24,881 bases of DNA from CAUYUA01 sp963575675 (lineage in GTDB: Bacteria > Pseudomonadota > Alphaproteobacteria > Azospirillales > Azospirillaceae), in the NCBI GenBank assembly GCA_963575675.1, contig CAUYUA010000236.1, forward strand, positions 1 to 24,881, written 5' to 3'. Shown piece after piece: positions 16,343 to 24,881 of the stretch (positions are counted from its first letter, which is position 1; each line of letters opens with the position of its first letter). The position numbers and the translations under genes were made by a program. Below the pieces are notes generated by a model. It was not told the DNA's origin and ran no database searches. It saw only the letters and a program-made list of their open reading frames with translations.

Positions 16343-18841
16343 ATGAGCATTCGTAATTTTAAAAAACTGGTCAAGCCGCAATCGATTGCCGTCATCGGCG
16401 CCTCAACTCAGCCACATCGCGCCGGAAACGTCATCATGCGCAACTTGTTGGCCGGAGGCTTTAATGGGCCGATCATGCCGGTAAATCCCCGACGAGAAGC
16501 CGTCGCCGGCGTATTGTGCTACCCAAAAGTCTCCGACCTACCGCGCACTCCCGATTTGGCCGTGATCTGTAGACCAGCCGAAGAAACGCCCGACCACATC
16601 ATGGAATTGGGACGACACGGCGTTTTAGCCGCAATCGCAATCACCGGAAACGGTTGTTTTTCTTACAACAATCAAGGACGCATTCATCTTCAGCGCATCC
16701 AACAGGCGGCGCGCGCCGCCAACGTCCGAGTCTTGGGGCCGAACGGTCTGGGCATGTTGGCTCCTGGAGACGGCATCAACGCCAGCTTTTCCCACATTAG
16801 CGCGCTTCCGGGACGTTTAGGCTTTGTCTGTCAGTCTCCCGGCGTTTGCGCAACTATTCTTGACTGGGCGCGACCTCGCGGCATCGGTTTTTCACTTTGC
16901 TTGTCCCTCGGCGATTGCGCCGACATCGGCTTCGACAACGCTCTTGATTACCTAAGCCGCGATCCCAAAACCGAGGCCATTCTCCTCTACGTTGAAAGTT
17001 TCAACGATAGAAGAAATTTCATGGCGGCGGCCCGCGCCGCCGCCCGCGCCAAACCCGTTGTATGCATCAAGCGTTCACGCTTTCAACCACCCCCTTACCC
17101 ACCCGGCTCTCAAACGGCGGCGCTCACGGCGCCCGACGACGTGTTCGATACGGCGTTGCGCCGCGCCGGCATTCTCCGAGTTTACGACTTGGCCGAGTTG
17201 TTCGGTGCGGTGGACACTTTATCTCGCGTCAAATCGCTTTATTTAGAACGACTCACCATTCTGACCAACAACGCCACCATCGCGGCAATCGCCGTGGACG
17301 AATTGCACGGCGCGCAAGAACAATTGGCTCAGTTGTCAGACGCCACCATCGCCAAACTCGACCAAACGCTTCGTTGCTGCTGGTCACGAACCAACCCGAT
17401 CGACATTTTGGTCGACGCCGACGGCGAACGCTACGCCAACACGCTGAAATGCCTATTGGAAGACGGCGGAATCGACCAAATTTTGGCGCTGCACGCACCC
17501 ACCGGCATTGTATCTTCCGAAGCGGTTGCAACCGCTGTGATTCGCGCCGTCGCCGGCAAAAGAACCAACATCGTCACAAGTTGGGTCGGCGAAGAGACCG
17601 CCACCGTCGCACGGAAACTATTCAATCGCGCCGGCATCCCAACCTATGATTCTCCAGCGCGAGCCGCCGCCTCTTTCATGCACCTGGTCAACCATCGCCG
17701 CAATCTGACGATGTTGATGGAAACACCGCCGGCCACCCCCACCGACTTCTCCGTTCGTCCAGTTGCGGCGCGCGTCATCATTGACCGCGTCTTAGGCGAA
17801 GGTCGAACCCTGTTGACCGAATTCGAAGCCGCCGAAGTCCTTGCGGCCTACGGCGTCAACATGCGTCAAAGCCACTTCGGCGCCGACGGCGAAGCGGCGC
17901 TCGGCATGACCTATTCCCACGCCTTCCGCCTTCAAGGCCGTTCTTTGATGATCGGCGTCACCACGGATTCCGTCTTCGGCCCGGTGATTCTGTTCGGCGA
18001 GGGGGGCGAGTCCGCCGCCGTAAGCCGCGACTACGCCATTACTTTGCCGCCACTCAATCTGCCTCTGGCGCGAGACGCCGTCATGCGAACGCGTGTTTAT
18101 AAGTCTCTGGCGGCGGGGGGCGACTGGACGACAGCCGACATTAACGCCATTTGCAAAACGCTGATTCAAGTTTCACATCTTGTGGTTGACTGTCCGGAGA
18201 TCACCGACCTAGATATTAATCCGATATGCGTCGATGACCACGATGTTCTAGCCTATGGCGCACTATTGCGCTTGGCGCCGGTCGTGAACGAAGCGCGCCG
18301 CCGCCTCTCCATACGGCCCTACCCTCAAGAACTGGAAGAAACCGCTCTGCTCAGCGATGGACGCGCCATATTGCTCCGTCCGATCCGTCCTGAAGACGAA
18401 CCCGCCCATCACGATTTTGTCAGCCGCCTCACTCCCGAAGACATCCGGTTCCGCTTTTTCGGATTCGTCCGCCGTTTTGAACACACGCAAATGGCTCGCT
18501 TAACCCAAATCGACTACGATCGCGAAATGGCGTTCATCGCCGTGGCCTTTCACTCAGATAACGGACTGGAAACACTCGGCGTCGTGCGCGCAATTTTCGA
18601 TCCTGACAATGTCTCCGCCGAGTTCTCCATCGTCATCCGTTCCGACCTTAAAGGATTAAGCCTCGGACGCCTATTGATGGAAAAAATTATGCGGTATTGC
18701 GCCGAACGCGGCGCTACTGAAATCATCGGACAGGTTCTTCCAGACAACATTCCAATGCAGAGAATGCTACGAAAACTCGGTTTCCGATTCAAAATGATTC
18801 CGGAAGAAGAAATCCTTGACGCCAGGCGCTCTCTGATTTAA
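16343..18841 (+). CDS. Pat-like protein: degenerate ADP-forming acyl-CoA synthetase fused to GNAT acetyltransferase
   Basis: The 832-residue protein aligns along its length with Pat/PatZ (YfiQ), which acetylates lysines of enzymes such as acetyl-CoA synthetase. It has a CoA-binding Rossmann part (IAVIGAS at 15-21), two succinyl-CoA-synthetase-like parts (to about 460), an ATP-grasp remnant (about 475-645) and a GNAT domain (about 670-820). The GNAT part keeps Glu760 in AEFSIVIRSDLKG, matching the catalytic Glu of Pat, and an acetyl-CoA loop KGLSLGRLLM. The synthetase part is degraded. The phosphohistidine motif SHTG reads SQTA (Gln257); the glycine loop TNGGG reads TNNAT (308-312); SQSG reads CQSPG; and about 60 residues with the HKS-type ATP-binding segment are missing between AYGVN and FGPVILFG compared with E. 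coli PatZ as I recall it. GGAAG lies 12 nt before the ATG. An acetyltransferase with a regulatory, non-catalytic ligase domain is likely. Confidence 0.88.
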   Translation: MSIRNFKKLVKPQSIAVIGASTQPHRAGNVIMRNLLAGGFNGPIMPVNPRREAVAGVLCYPKVSDLPRTPDLAVICRPAEETPDHIMELGRHGVLAAIAITGNGCFSYNNQGRIHLQRIQQAARAANVRVLGPNGLGMLAPGDGINASFSHISALPGRLGFVCQSPGVCATILDWARPRGIGFSLCLSLGDCADIGFDNALDYLSRDPKTEAILLYVESFNDRRNFMAAARAAARAKPVVCIKRSRFQPPPYPPGSQTAALTAPDDVFDTALRRAGILRVYDLAELFGAVDTLSRVKSLYLERLTILTNNATIAAIAVDELHGAQEQLAQLSDATIAKLDQTLRCCWSRTNPIDILVDADGERYANTLKCLLEDGGIDQILALHAPTGIVSSEAVATAVIRAVAGKRTNIVTSWVGEETATVARKLFNRAGIPTYDSPARAAASFMHLVNHRRNLTMLMETPPATPTDFSVRPVAARVIIDRVLGEGRTLLTEFEAAEVLAAYGVNMRQSHFGADGEAALGMTYSHAFRLQGRSLMIGVTTDSVFGPVILFGEGGESAAVSRDYAITLPPLNLPLARDAVMRTRVYKSLAAGGDWTTADINAICKTLIQVSHLVVDCPEITDLDINPICVDDHDVLAYGALLRLAPVVNEARRRLSIRPYPQELEETALLSDGRAILLRPIRPEDEPAHHDFVSRLTPEDIRFRFFGFVRRFEHTQMARLTQIDYDREMAFIAVAFHSDNGLETLGVVRAIFDPDNVSAEFSIVIRSDLKGLSLGRLLMEKIMRYCAERGATEIIGQVLPDNIPMQRMLRKLGFRFKMIPEEEILDARRSLI

Positions 18842-19434
18842 AAATTCTCGAAGAATCCTATCTCTAGAGAGAGAAATACTTGATAGGCATAAATATAAAT
18901 AACATAGATGAAATTGAATCCCTTATTTTAACGCCTCAATTTTTTTAGTTCTTCATAGCCATTATAAAGCACACGCTCATAATGTATAGGTTGAATACTG
19001 TTTAAATTATACTCACTTCCTTTCCTGAACCAATCTCAACACTCGCAATCCAATAAATGATCACACGGTTAAGGAATTGATTTTATTGATGAGCGTCATG
19101 CAAGAAAACACCTGACGCTAAAATGACGCCATCTCTCGATTATTTCATCAAATTCTAAACTTTCTTCCAAGAATATTCCCCTTCATATAAATTTCATTTT
19201 ACACTCATTAATTTCTCAAACAAAATATATCCCACATAGAATCATTGCTCATTGAAGATTTTTTTGTAAATGCTTTATTTCCATCCAATTCCGGTATGGC
19301 TCTCTTGCGCCAAAAAAGAAAAAAATAGAATTTTTCATTTCATATCCAAAAGTTATTTGTGGTACATCTTAGGCTTATATTATTGATGTTGTTTGTTTTG
19401 CAAACATCTTAAACGCGTCGGGCGGAGGACGTAA
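18842..19434. other. AT-rich leader region upstream of the repeat adhesin
   Basis: About 593 bp of strongly AT-rich sequence carry no supported gene. A TATATT at 19376-19381 could be a -10 box, without a good -35. TGTTTG (19390-19395) and CAAACA (19401-19406) form a small inverted repeat just before the ribosome site. A 10-bp palindrome TCTCTAGAGA lies near 18860-18871. Confidence 0.55.
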
Positions 19435-22400
19435 ATGGCTGAGGAACGGACCGGACAAAGCGGCGCAAACACTGAGAACGCATCCGCTTCTGCGGGAACA
19501 ACGACCGCGCCGGAAACGCCTCGTGAACAAGATCAAACACATAATACGCCCCCAAGTGGCGCGCAACCTCCCGGACAATCACAGGGATTCGTCGATCTCG
19601 GCTTATCGAGCGACGACAACGACCCCACAGGACGCTTGGCCGCTGTTGAGCGCGCCGTTCCAGAAGAAGAGCTTGGCCGGAATCGCAATGTTGATGCATT
19701 AGGCAACATCCACGAAGGCTCTAACTTCTCTACGAACAGCGTCCCTCCAGAATCCGTCTCACCACTACCCTCTCCCCCTCAAAACGCCAATAATCTCGGT
19801 TTTTCTCCTTCATCTCGCCAAACGCCGTCTTTCAATACACAAAACACAGACGATCTCGAACACACGAACCTCCCGAAAGCGTCTCACGAAAAAGAGCAGC
19901 CTGTAGACGCCTCACTCAATGGCGAACTTTTCAAAACACATCCGCAGAACGATGAAGCTCCCAGAGCAATCCCCCTCCCCACCGAACCAGAAGACGCAAC
20001 GATCGCGAACGCTCCACAGAGAGCAGTCCCGCAGAGCGCCGCACCAACGCCAATCGCTTTCCCGGAACCCGATCGCTCTCCGGAACCCGGTCGCTCCATC
20101 ACGCCAGAAACCACGCCTAGAACGCCGGACGATGACACGGGACGCCTCATCACGACGCCCACTCCCAGTCTTAAGGTCTCTCCCGCCACAGGCCAAGAAG
20201 ATCATGCAATTGGCCTATCGCTCCAAGCATTCGTGCCGAATCAGACCGGTCTCAGCGAGTTATCAATTCGCATCACTGGCGTGCCGGAAGGCGCCGCCTT
20301 GTCCTCCGGCGTCAATCTCGGCAACGGCGTTTGGTCGCTCACCCCCAGTCAACTCAATAACCTCACCATCACTCCCCCCCATAACAGCGACGAAAGTTTT
20401 TCTCTTACCGTAAATGTCACGGCATCCGGCCCCACAGGCAACATCTCCCAAACCGCCACAGTTCCAGTTACCGTCACCTCAGTCGCCGATAGACCTGACA
20501 TCGCCTCTCTCTCTGCCGAAGGCGCAGAAGACACCGCAATTCCTCTCACCATCTCCAGCGCCCTCACCGACACAGACGGCTCTGAAACTCTTTCTCTCAC
20601 CATCTCCAATATTCCAGAAGGCGCGAGACTCTCTTCCGGAACGAATCTTGGAAACGGCGTCTGGTCGCTCACACCAAATCAGCTCCACGGCCTCACCATC
20701 ACTCCGCCTCACGATAGCCATGACGACTTCGAGTTGTCGGTCACAGCCTTCAGTCGAGAAGCTAAAAACGGCGACGTCGCCACCAACACCACCGTTTTGC
20801 CTGTTCATATTAATGCGGTTTCCGACGGACCCGCGATGATCACCGTCGAACCCGTCGTCGTTCGCGAGAACATGGGCGCCCCGAGCCTCGGCGCGGGAGA
20901 CGTCGGCGCAACCGGCGGTTTCGCCGTCCACGACGACTCGACAACCGGCGTCGCTCTGCCAATAAATCTCACGCCGGGCGCAGAAAACGAGACCGCCTAC
21001 GTCGTCGTCGCCGGAATTCCAAACGGCATGACCTTTAATCACGGGACCGTTCAGCCCGACGGAACCTTGCGCTTGTCTCAGGACGAGGCCGCCGATCTGC
21101 GCATTACCTCCGTCCCCGCCAATATGGACGCCGACGTTTCTCTCGCCGTCACCCCCTATTCTCAAGACGGAGCCGCAACGGCGGCTCAGGGAGCCTCGCA
21201 GACCGTCGTCGTCACCGTCGACGCCGTCGCTCACACGCCCACGCTCAACGTCTCCGACGCCGCCGGAAGTGAAGACGCCCTCATCGCCCTCGACGTGCGC
21301 GGCGCTCTGGTCAACGACGCAGACAATTCAGAGACTCTTTCAATCCAAATCGGCGGACTTCCGAACGGATCGAAACTGTACTACGCCGATGATCAAGGAA
21401 ACACACACGAGATCACCGGCGGGACGGTCGGAAGCGACGCGACGTCTTACGTTCTAACTCCGGAGCAGACCCACGGTCTTCAAATTCTGCCCCCGGAAAA
21501 CTACAACGGTCATTTCTCCGTCTCCGCCACCGCCGTCGCAACCGAAACCAACCTCCACGGCGACGAGGCCTCAACCGCAGACAACGTCGCCTCGCGCACC
21601 GCAACCTTCGGCGTCAACGTCGCCCCGGTTTCCGACGGGCCCGCGATGGTCACCGTCGAACCCGTCGTCGTTCGCGAGAACATGGGCGCCCCGAGCCTCG
21701 GCGCGGGAGACGTCGGCGCAACCGGCGGTTTCGCCGTCCACGACGACTCGACAACCGGCGTCGCTCTGCCAATAAATCTCACGCCGGGCGCAGAAAACGA
21801 GACCGCCTACGTCGTCGTCGCCGGAATTCCAAACGGCATGACCTTTAATCACGGGACCGTTCAGCCCGACGGAACCTTGCGCTTGTCTCAGGACGAGGCC
21901 GCCGATCTGCGCATTACCTCCGTCCCCGCCAATATGGACGCCGACGTTTCTCTCGCCGTCACCCCCTATTCTCAAGACGGAGCCGCAACGGCGGCTCAGG
22001 GAGCCTCGCAGACCGTCGTCGTCACCGTCGACGCCGTCGCTCACACGCCCACGCTCAACGTCTCCGACGCCGCCGGAAGTGAAGACGCCCTCATCGCCCT
22101 CGACGTGCGCGGCGCTCTGGTCAACGACGCAGACAATTCAGAGACTCTTTCAATCCAAATCGGCGGACTTCCGAACGGATCGAAACTGTACTACGCCGAT
22201 GATCAAGGAAACACACACGAGATCACCGGCGGGACGGTCGGAAGCGACGCGACGTCTTACGTTCTAACTCCGGAGCAGACCCACGGTCTTCAAATTCTGC
22301 CCCCGGAAAACTACAACGGTCATTTCTCCGTCTCCGCCACCGCCGTCGCAACCGAAACCAACCTCCACGGCGACGAGGCCTCAACCGCAGACAACGTCGC

Positions 22401-24881
22401 CTCGCGCACCGCAACCTTCGGCGTCAACGTCGCCCCGGTTTCCGACGGGCCCGCGATGGTCACCGTCGAACCCGTCGTCGTTCGCGAGAACATGGGCGCC
22501 CCGAGCCTCGGCGCGGGAGACGTCGGCGCAACCGGCGGTTTCGCCGTCCACGACGACTCGACAACCGGCGTCGCTCTGCCAATAAATCTCACGCCGGGCG
22601 CAGAAAACGAGACCGCCTACGTCGTCGTCGCCGGAATTCCAAACGGCATGACCTTTAATCACGGGACCGTTCAGCCCGACGGAACCTTGCGCTTGTCTCA
22701 GGACGAGGCCGCCGATCTGCGCATTACCTCCGTCCCCGCCAATATGGACGCCGACGTTTCTCTCGCCGTCACCCCCTATTCTCAAGACGGAGCCGCAACG
22801 GCGGCTCAGGGAGCCTCGCAGACCGTCGTCGTCACCGTCGACGCCGTCGCTCACACGCCCACGCTCAACGTCTCCGACGCCGCCGGAAGTGAAGACGCCC
22901 TCATCGCCCTCGACGTGCGCGGCGCTCTGGTCAACGACGCAGACAATTCAGAGACTCTTTCAATCCAAATCGGCGGACTTCCGAACGGATCGAAACTGTA
23001 CTACGCCGATGATCAAGGAAACACACACGAGATCACCGGCGGGACGGTCGGAAGCGACGCGACGTCTTACGTTCTAACTCCGGAGCAGACCCACGGTCTT
23101 CAAATTCTGCCCCCGGAAAACTACAACGGTCATTTCTCCGTCTCCGCCACCGCCGTCGCAACCGAAACCAACCTCCACGGCGACGAGGCCTCAACCGCAG
23201 ACAACGTCGCCTCGCGCACCGCAACCTTCGGCGTCAACGTCGCCCCGGTTTCCGACGGGCCCGCGATGGTCACCGTCGAACCCGTCGTCGTTCGCGAGAA
23301 CATGGGCGCCCCGAGCCTCGGCGCGGGAGACGTCGGCGCAACCGGCGGTTTCGCCGTCCACGACGACTCGACAACCGGCGTCGCTCTGCCAATAAATCTC
23401 ACGCCGGGCGCAGAAAACGAGACCGCCTACGTCGTCGTCGCCGGAATTCCAAACGGCATGACCTTTAATCACGGGACCGTTCAGCCCGACGGAACCTTGC
23501 GCTTGTCTCAGGACGAGGCCGCCGATCTGCGCATTACCTCCGTCCCCGCCAATATGGACGCCGACGTTTCTCTCGCCGTCACCCCCTATTCTCAAGACGG
23601 AGCCGCAACGGCGGCTCAGGGAGCCTCGCAGACCGTCGTCGTCACCGTCGACGCCGTCGCTCACACGCCCACGCTCAACGTCTCCGACGCCGCCGGAAGT
23701 GAAGACGCCCTCATCGCCCTCGACGTGCGCGGCGCTCTGGTCAACGACGCAGACAATTCAGAGACTCTTTCAATCCAAATCGGCGGACTTCCGAACGGAT
23801 CGAAACTGTACTACGCCGATGATCAAGGAAACACACACGAGATCACCGGCGGGACGGTCGGAAGCGACGCGACGTCTTACGTTCTAACTCCGGAGCAGAC
23901 CCACGGTCTTCAAATTCTGCCCCCGGAAAACTACAACGGTCATTTCTCCGTCTCCGCCACCGCCGTCGCAACCGAAACCAACCTCCACGGCGACGAGGCC
24001 TCAACCGCAGACAACGTCGCCTCGCGCACCGCAACCTTCGGCGTCAACGTCGCCCCGGTTTCCGACGGGCCCGCGATGGTCACCGTCGAACCCGTCGTCG
24101 TTCGCGAGAACATGGGCGCCCCGAGCCTCGGCGCGGGAGACGTCGGCGCAACCGGCGGTTTCGCCGTCCACGACGACTCGACAACCGGCGTCGCTCTGCC
24201 AATAAATCTCACGCCGGGCGCAGAAAACGAGACCGCCTACGTCGTCGTCGCCGGAATTCCAAACGGCATGACCTTTAATCACGGGACCGTTCAGCCCGAC
24301 GGAACCTTGCGCTTGTCTCAGGACGAGGCCGCCGATCTGCGCATTACCTCCGTCCCCGCCAATATGGACGCCGACGTTTCTCTCGCCGTCACCCCCTATT
24401 CTCAAGACGGAGCCGCAACGGCGGCTCAGGGAGCCTCGCAGACCGTCGTCGTCACCGTCGACGCCGTCGCTCACACGCCCACGCTCAACGTCTCCGACGC
24501 CGCCGGAAGTGAAGACGCCCTCATCGCCCTCGACGTGCGCGGCGCTCTGGTCAACGACGCAGACAATTCAGAGACTCTTTCAATCCAAATCGGCGGACTT
24601 CCGAACGGATCGAAACTGTACTACGCCGATGATCAAGGAAACACACACGAGATCACCGGCGGGACGGTCGGAAGCGACGCGACGTCTTACGTTCTAACTC
24701 CGGAGCAGACCCACGGTCTTCAAATTCTGCCCCCGGAAAACTACAACGGTCATTTCTCCGTCTCCGCCACCGCCGTCGCAACCGAAACCAACCTCCACGG
24801 CGACGAGGCCTCAACCGCAGACAACGTCGCCTCGCGCACCGCAACCTTCGGCGTCAACGTCGCCCCGGTTTCCGACGGGCC
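19435..24881 (+). CDS. Giant repeat adhesin, cadherin/Ig-like, probably type I secreted (5' part)
   Basis: The frame is open from ATG 19435 to the right edge: 1815 codons plus two bases, with no stop. GGAGG lies 6 nt upstream and an in-frame TAA directly precedes the ATG, so the start is secure. Residues 1 to about 240 are polar, Pro/Ser/Thr/Glu-rich and probably disordered, with no Sec signal or membrane helix. Two domains follow (about 243-350 and 353-462) with the pattern EDTAIPL, DTDGSETLSLTI, PEGARLSSG, GVWSLTPNQL, LTITPP, typical of calcium-binding cadherin-like repeats in large RTX adhesins. From residue 463 a 270-residue unit of two related domains repeats five times. I saw no cysteine and few lysines, and the sequence is acidic. 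The missing C-terminus should carry RTX or VCBS repeats and a type I secretion signal if the class is right. The likely role is surface attachment or biofilm formation. Confidence 0.88.
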   Translation, partial: MAEERTGQSGANTENASASAGTTTAPETPREQDQTHNTPPSGAQPPGQSQGFVDLGLSSDDNDPTGRLAAVERAVPEEELGRNRNVDALGNIHEGSNFSTNSVPPESVSPLPSPPQNANNLGFSPSSRQTPSFNTQNTDDLEHTNLPKASHEKEQPVDASLNGELFKTHPQNDEAPRAIPLPTEPEDATIANAPQRAVPQSAAPTPIAFPEPDRSPEPGRSITPETTPRTPDDDTGRLITTPTPSLKVSPATGQEDHAIGLSLQAFVPNQTGLSELSIRITGVPEGAALSSGVNLGNGVWSLTPSQLNNLTITPPHNSDESFSLTVNVTASGPTGNISQTATVPVTVTSVADRPDIASLSAEGAEDTAIPLTISSALTDTDGSETLSLTISNIPEGARLSSGTNLGNGVWSLTPNQLHGLTITPPHDSHDDFELSVTAFSREAKNGDVATNTTVLPVHINAVSDGPAMITVEPVVVRENMGAPSLGAGDVGATGGFAVHDDSTTGVALPINLTPGAENETAYVVVAGIPNGMTFNHGTVQPDGTLRLSQDEAADLRITSVPANMDADVSLAVTPYSQDGAATAAQGASQTVVVTVDAVAHTPTLNVSDAAGSEDALIALDVRGALVNDADNSETLSIQIGGLPNGSKLYYADDQGNTHEITGGTVGSDATSYVLTPEQTHGLQILPPENYNGHFSVSATAVATETNLHGDEASTADNVASRTATFGVNVAPVSDGPAMVTVEPVVVRENMGAPSLGAGDVGATGGFAVHDDSTTGVALPINLTPGAENETAYVVVAGIPNGMTFNHGTVQPDGTLRLSQDEAADLRITSVPANMDADVSLAVTPYSQDGAATAAQGASQTVVVTVDAVAHTPTLNVSDAAGSEDALIALDVRGALVNDADNSETLSIQIGGLPNGSKLYYADDQGNTHEITGGTVGSDATSYVLTPEQTHGLQILPPENYNGHFSVSATAVATETNLHGDEASTADNVASRTATFGVNVAPVSDGPAMVTVEPVVVRENMGAPSLGAGDVGATGGFAVHDDSTTGVALPINLTPGAENETAYVVVAGIPNGMTFNHGTVQPDGTLRLSQDEAADLRITSVPANMDADVSLAVTPYSQDGAATAAQGASQTVVVTVDAVAHTPTLNVSDAAGSEDALIALDVRGALVNDADNSETLSIQIGGLPNGSKLYYADDQGNTHEITGGTVGSDATSYVLTPEQTHGLQILPPENYNGHFSVSATAVATETNLHGDEASTADNVASRTATFGVNVAPVSDGPAMVTVEPVVVRENMGAPSLGAGDVGATGGFAVHDDSTTGVALPINLTPGAENETAYVVVAGIPNGMTFNHGTVQPDGTLRLSQDEAADLRITSVPANMDADVSLAVTPYSQDGAATAAQGASQTVVVTVDAVAHTPTLNVSDAAGSEDALIALDVRGALVNDADNSETLSIQIGGLPNGSKLYYADDQGNTHEITGGTVGSDATSYVLTPEQTHGLQILPPENYNGHFSVSATAVATETNLHGDEASTADNVASRTATFGVNVAPVSDGPAMVTVEPVVVRENMGAPSLGAGDVGATGGFAVHDDSTTGVALPINLTPGAENETAYVVVAGIPNGMTFNHGTVQPDGTLRLSQDEAADLRITSVPANMDADVSLAVTPYSQDGAATAAQGASQTVVVTVDAVAHTPTLNVSDAAGSEDALIALDVRGALVNDADNSETLSIQIGGLPNGSKLYYADDQGNTHEITGGTVGSDATSYVLTPEQTHGLQILPPENYNGHFSVSATAVATETNLHGDEASTADNVASRTATFGVNVAPVSDG
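20821..24881 (+). repeat. 810-bp tandem repeat array, five full copies plus partial sixth
   Basis: Copies begin at 20821, 21631, 22441, 23251 and 24061; eleven bases of a sixth begin at 24871. By line-by-line reading, copies 2 to 5 are identical. Copy 1 differs at two bases near its start (A at 20829 and 20839 where the others have G). The unit is 270 codons and in frame. It encodes domain A (about 139 residues, SDGPAMVTVEPVVVREN onward) and domain B (about 131 residues, from TLNVSDAAGSEDALIALD). B closely resembles the two single domains before the array. Confidence 0.97.

Noticed and set aside
21571..24844. Repeated minus-strand frames of 157, 90 and 63 codons antisense to the 810-bp repeats
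   Set aside because: They are shadows of the strongly biased plus-strand codons; no ribosome sites, and the plus frame is continuous and domain-like.

Overview
The window looks like chromosome from an alphaproteobacterium, probably Rhodospirillales-like. This rests on an ntrY-ntrX pair whose NtrX has no GAFTGA loop, a GTP cyclohydrolase II with a degenerate RibB-like N-terminal half, a TMEM43-family membrane protein, and a Pat-like acyl-CoA-synthetase/acetyltransferase fusion. Most genes use GC-rich codons, while several intergenic stretches and one two-gene cassette are clearly AT-rich. The lineage is inferred from gene content; no marker gene fixes it.

Layout. Bases 1-2230 hold two minus-strand housekeeping genes, an alpha/beta hydrolase and a Sel1/SLT lytic transglycosylase, with a 7-bp tandem repeat at the left edge. 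Bases 2301-3838 hold an AT-rich minus-strand cassette: an SMC/ABC-type AAA ATPase overlapping by 4 bp a small protein with a PD-(D/E)XK-like motif. It resembles an anti-phage ATPase/effector pair and is the best candidate here for a little-described system. A 540-bp spacer with three 18-bp repeats separates it from ntrYX (4380-8145), which ends at a strong intrinsic terminator. Next come a TMEM43-family protein, a small glycine-zipper-like hypothetical protein, a nested hairpin element, and a secreted polysaccharide deacetylase that converges on an orphan OmpR-type regulator. Divergent from the regulator is ribA, which converges on a PAS-containing chemoreceptor.

From 15825 there is a tRNA-Ser(GGA), a REP/terminator-like hairpin repeat, and an 832-residue Pat-like protein. 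Its CoA-ligase part has lost several catalytic elements while its GNAT domain is intact.

From 19435 to the right edge one reading frame stays open. It encodes at least 1815 residues of a cysteine-free, probably type-I-secreted adhesin: a disordered N-terminal region, two cadherin/Ig-like domains, then five complete copies of an 810-bp (270-residue) repeat. Copies 2 to 5 are identical at the DNA level and the array runs past the window.

Shared themes are signalling (NtrYX, orphan regulator, chemoreceptor), envelope and cell-wall work (lytic transglycosylase, deacetylase, TMEM43) and surface adhesion. Apart from ntrYX, the ATPase cassette and possibly the lytic transglycosylase-hydrolase run, the genes look like single transcription units.
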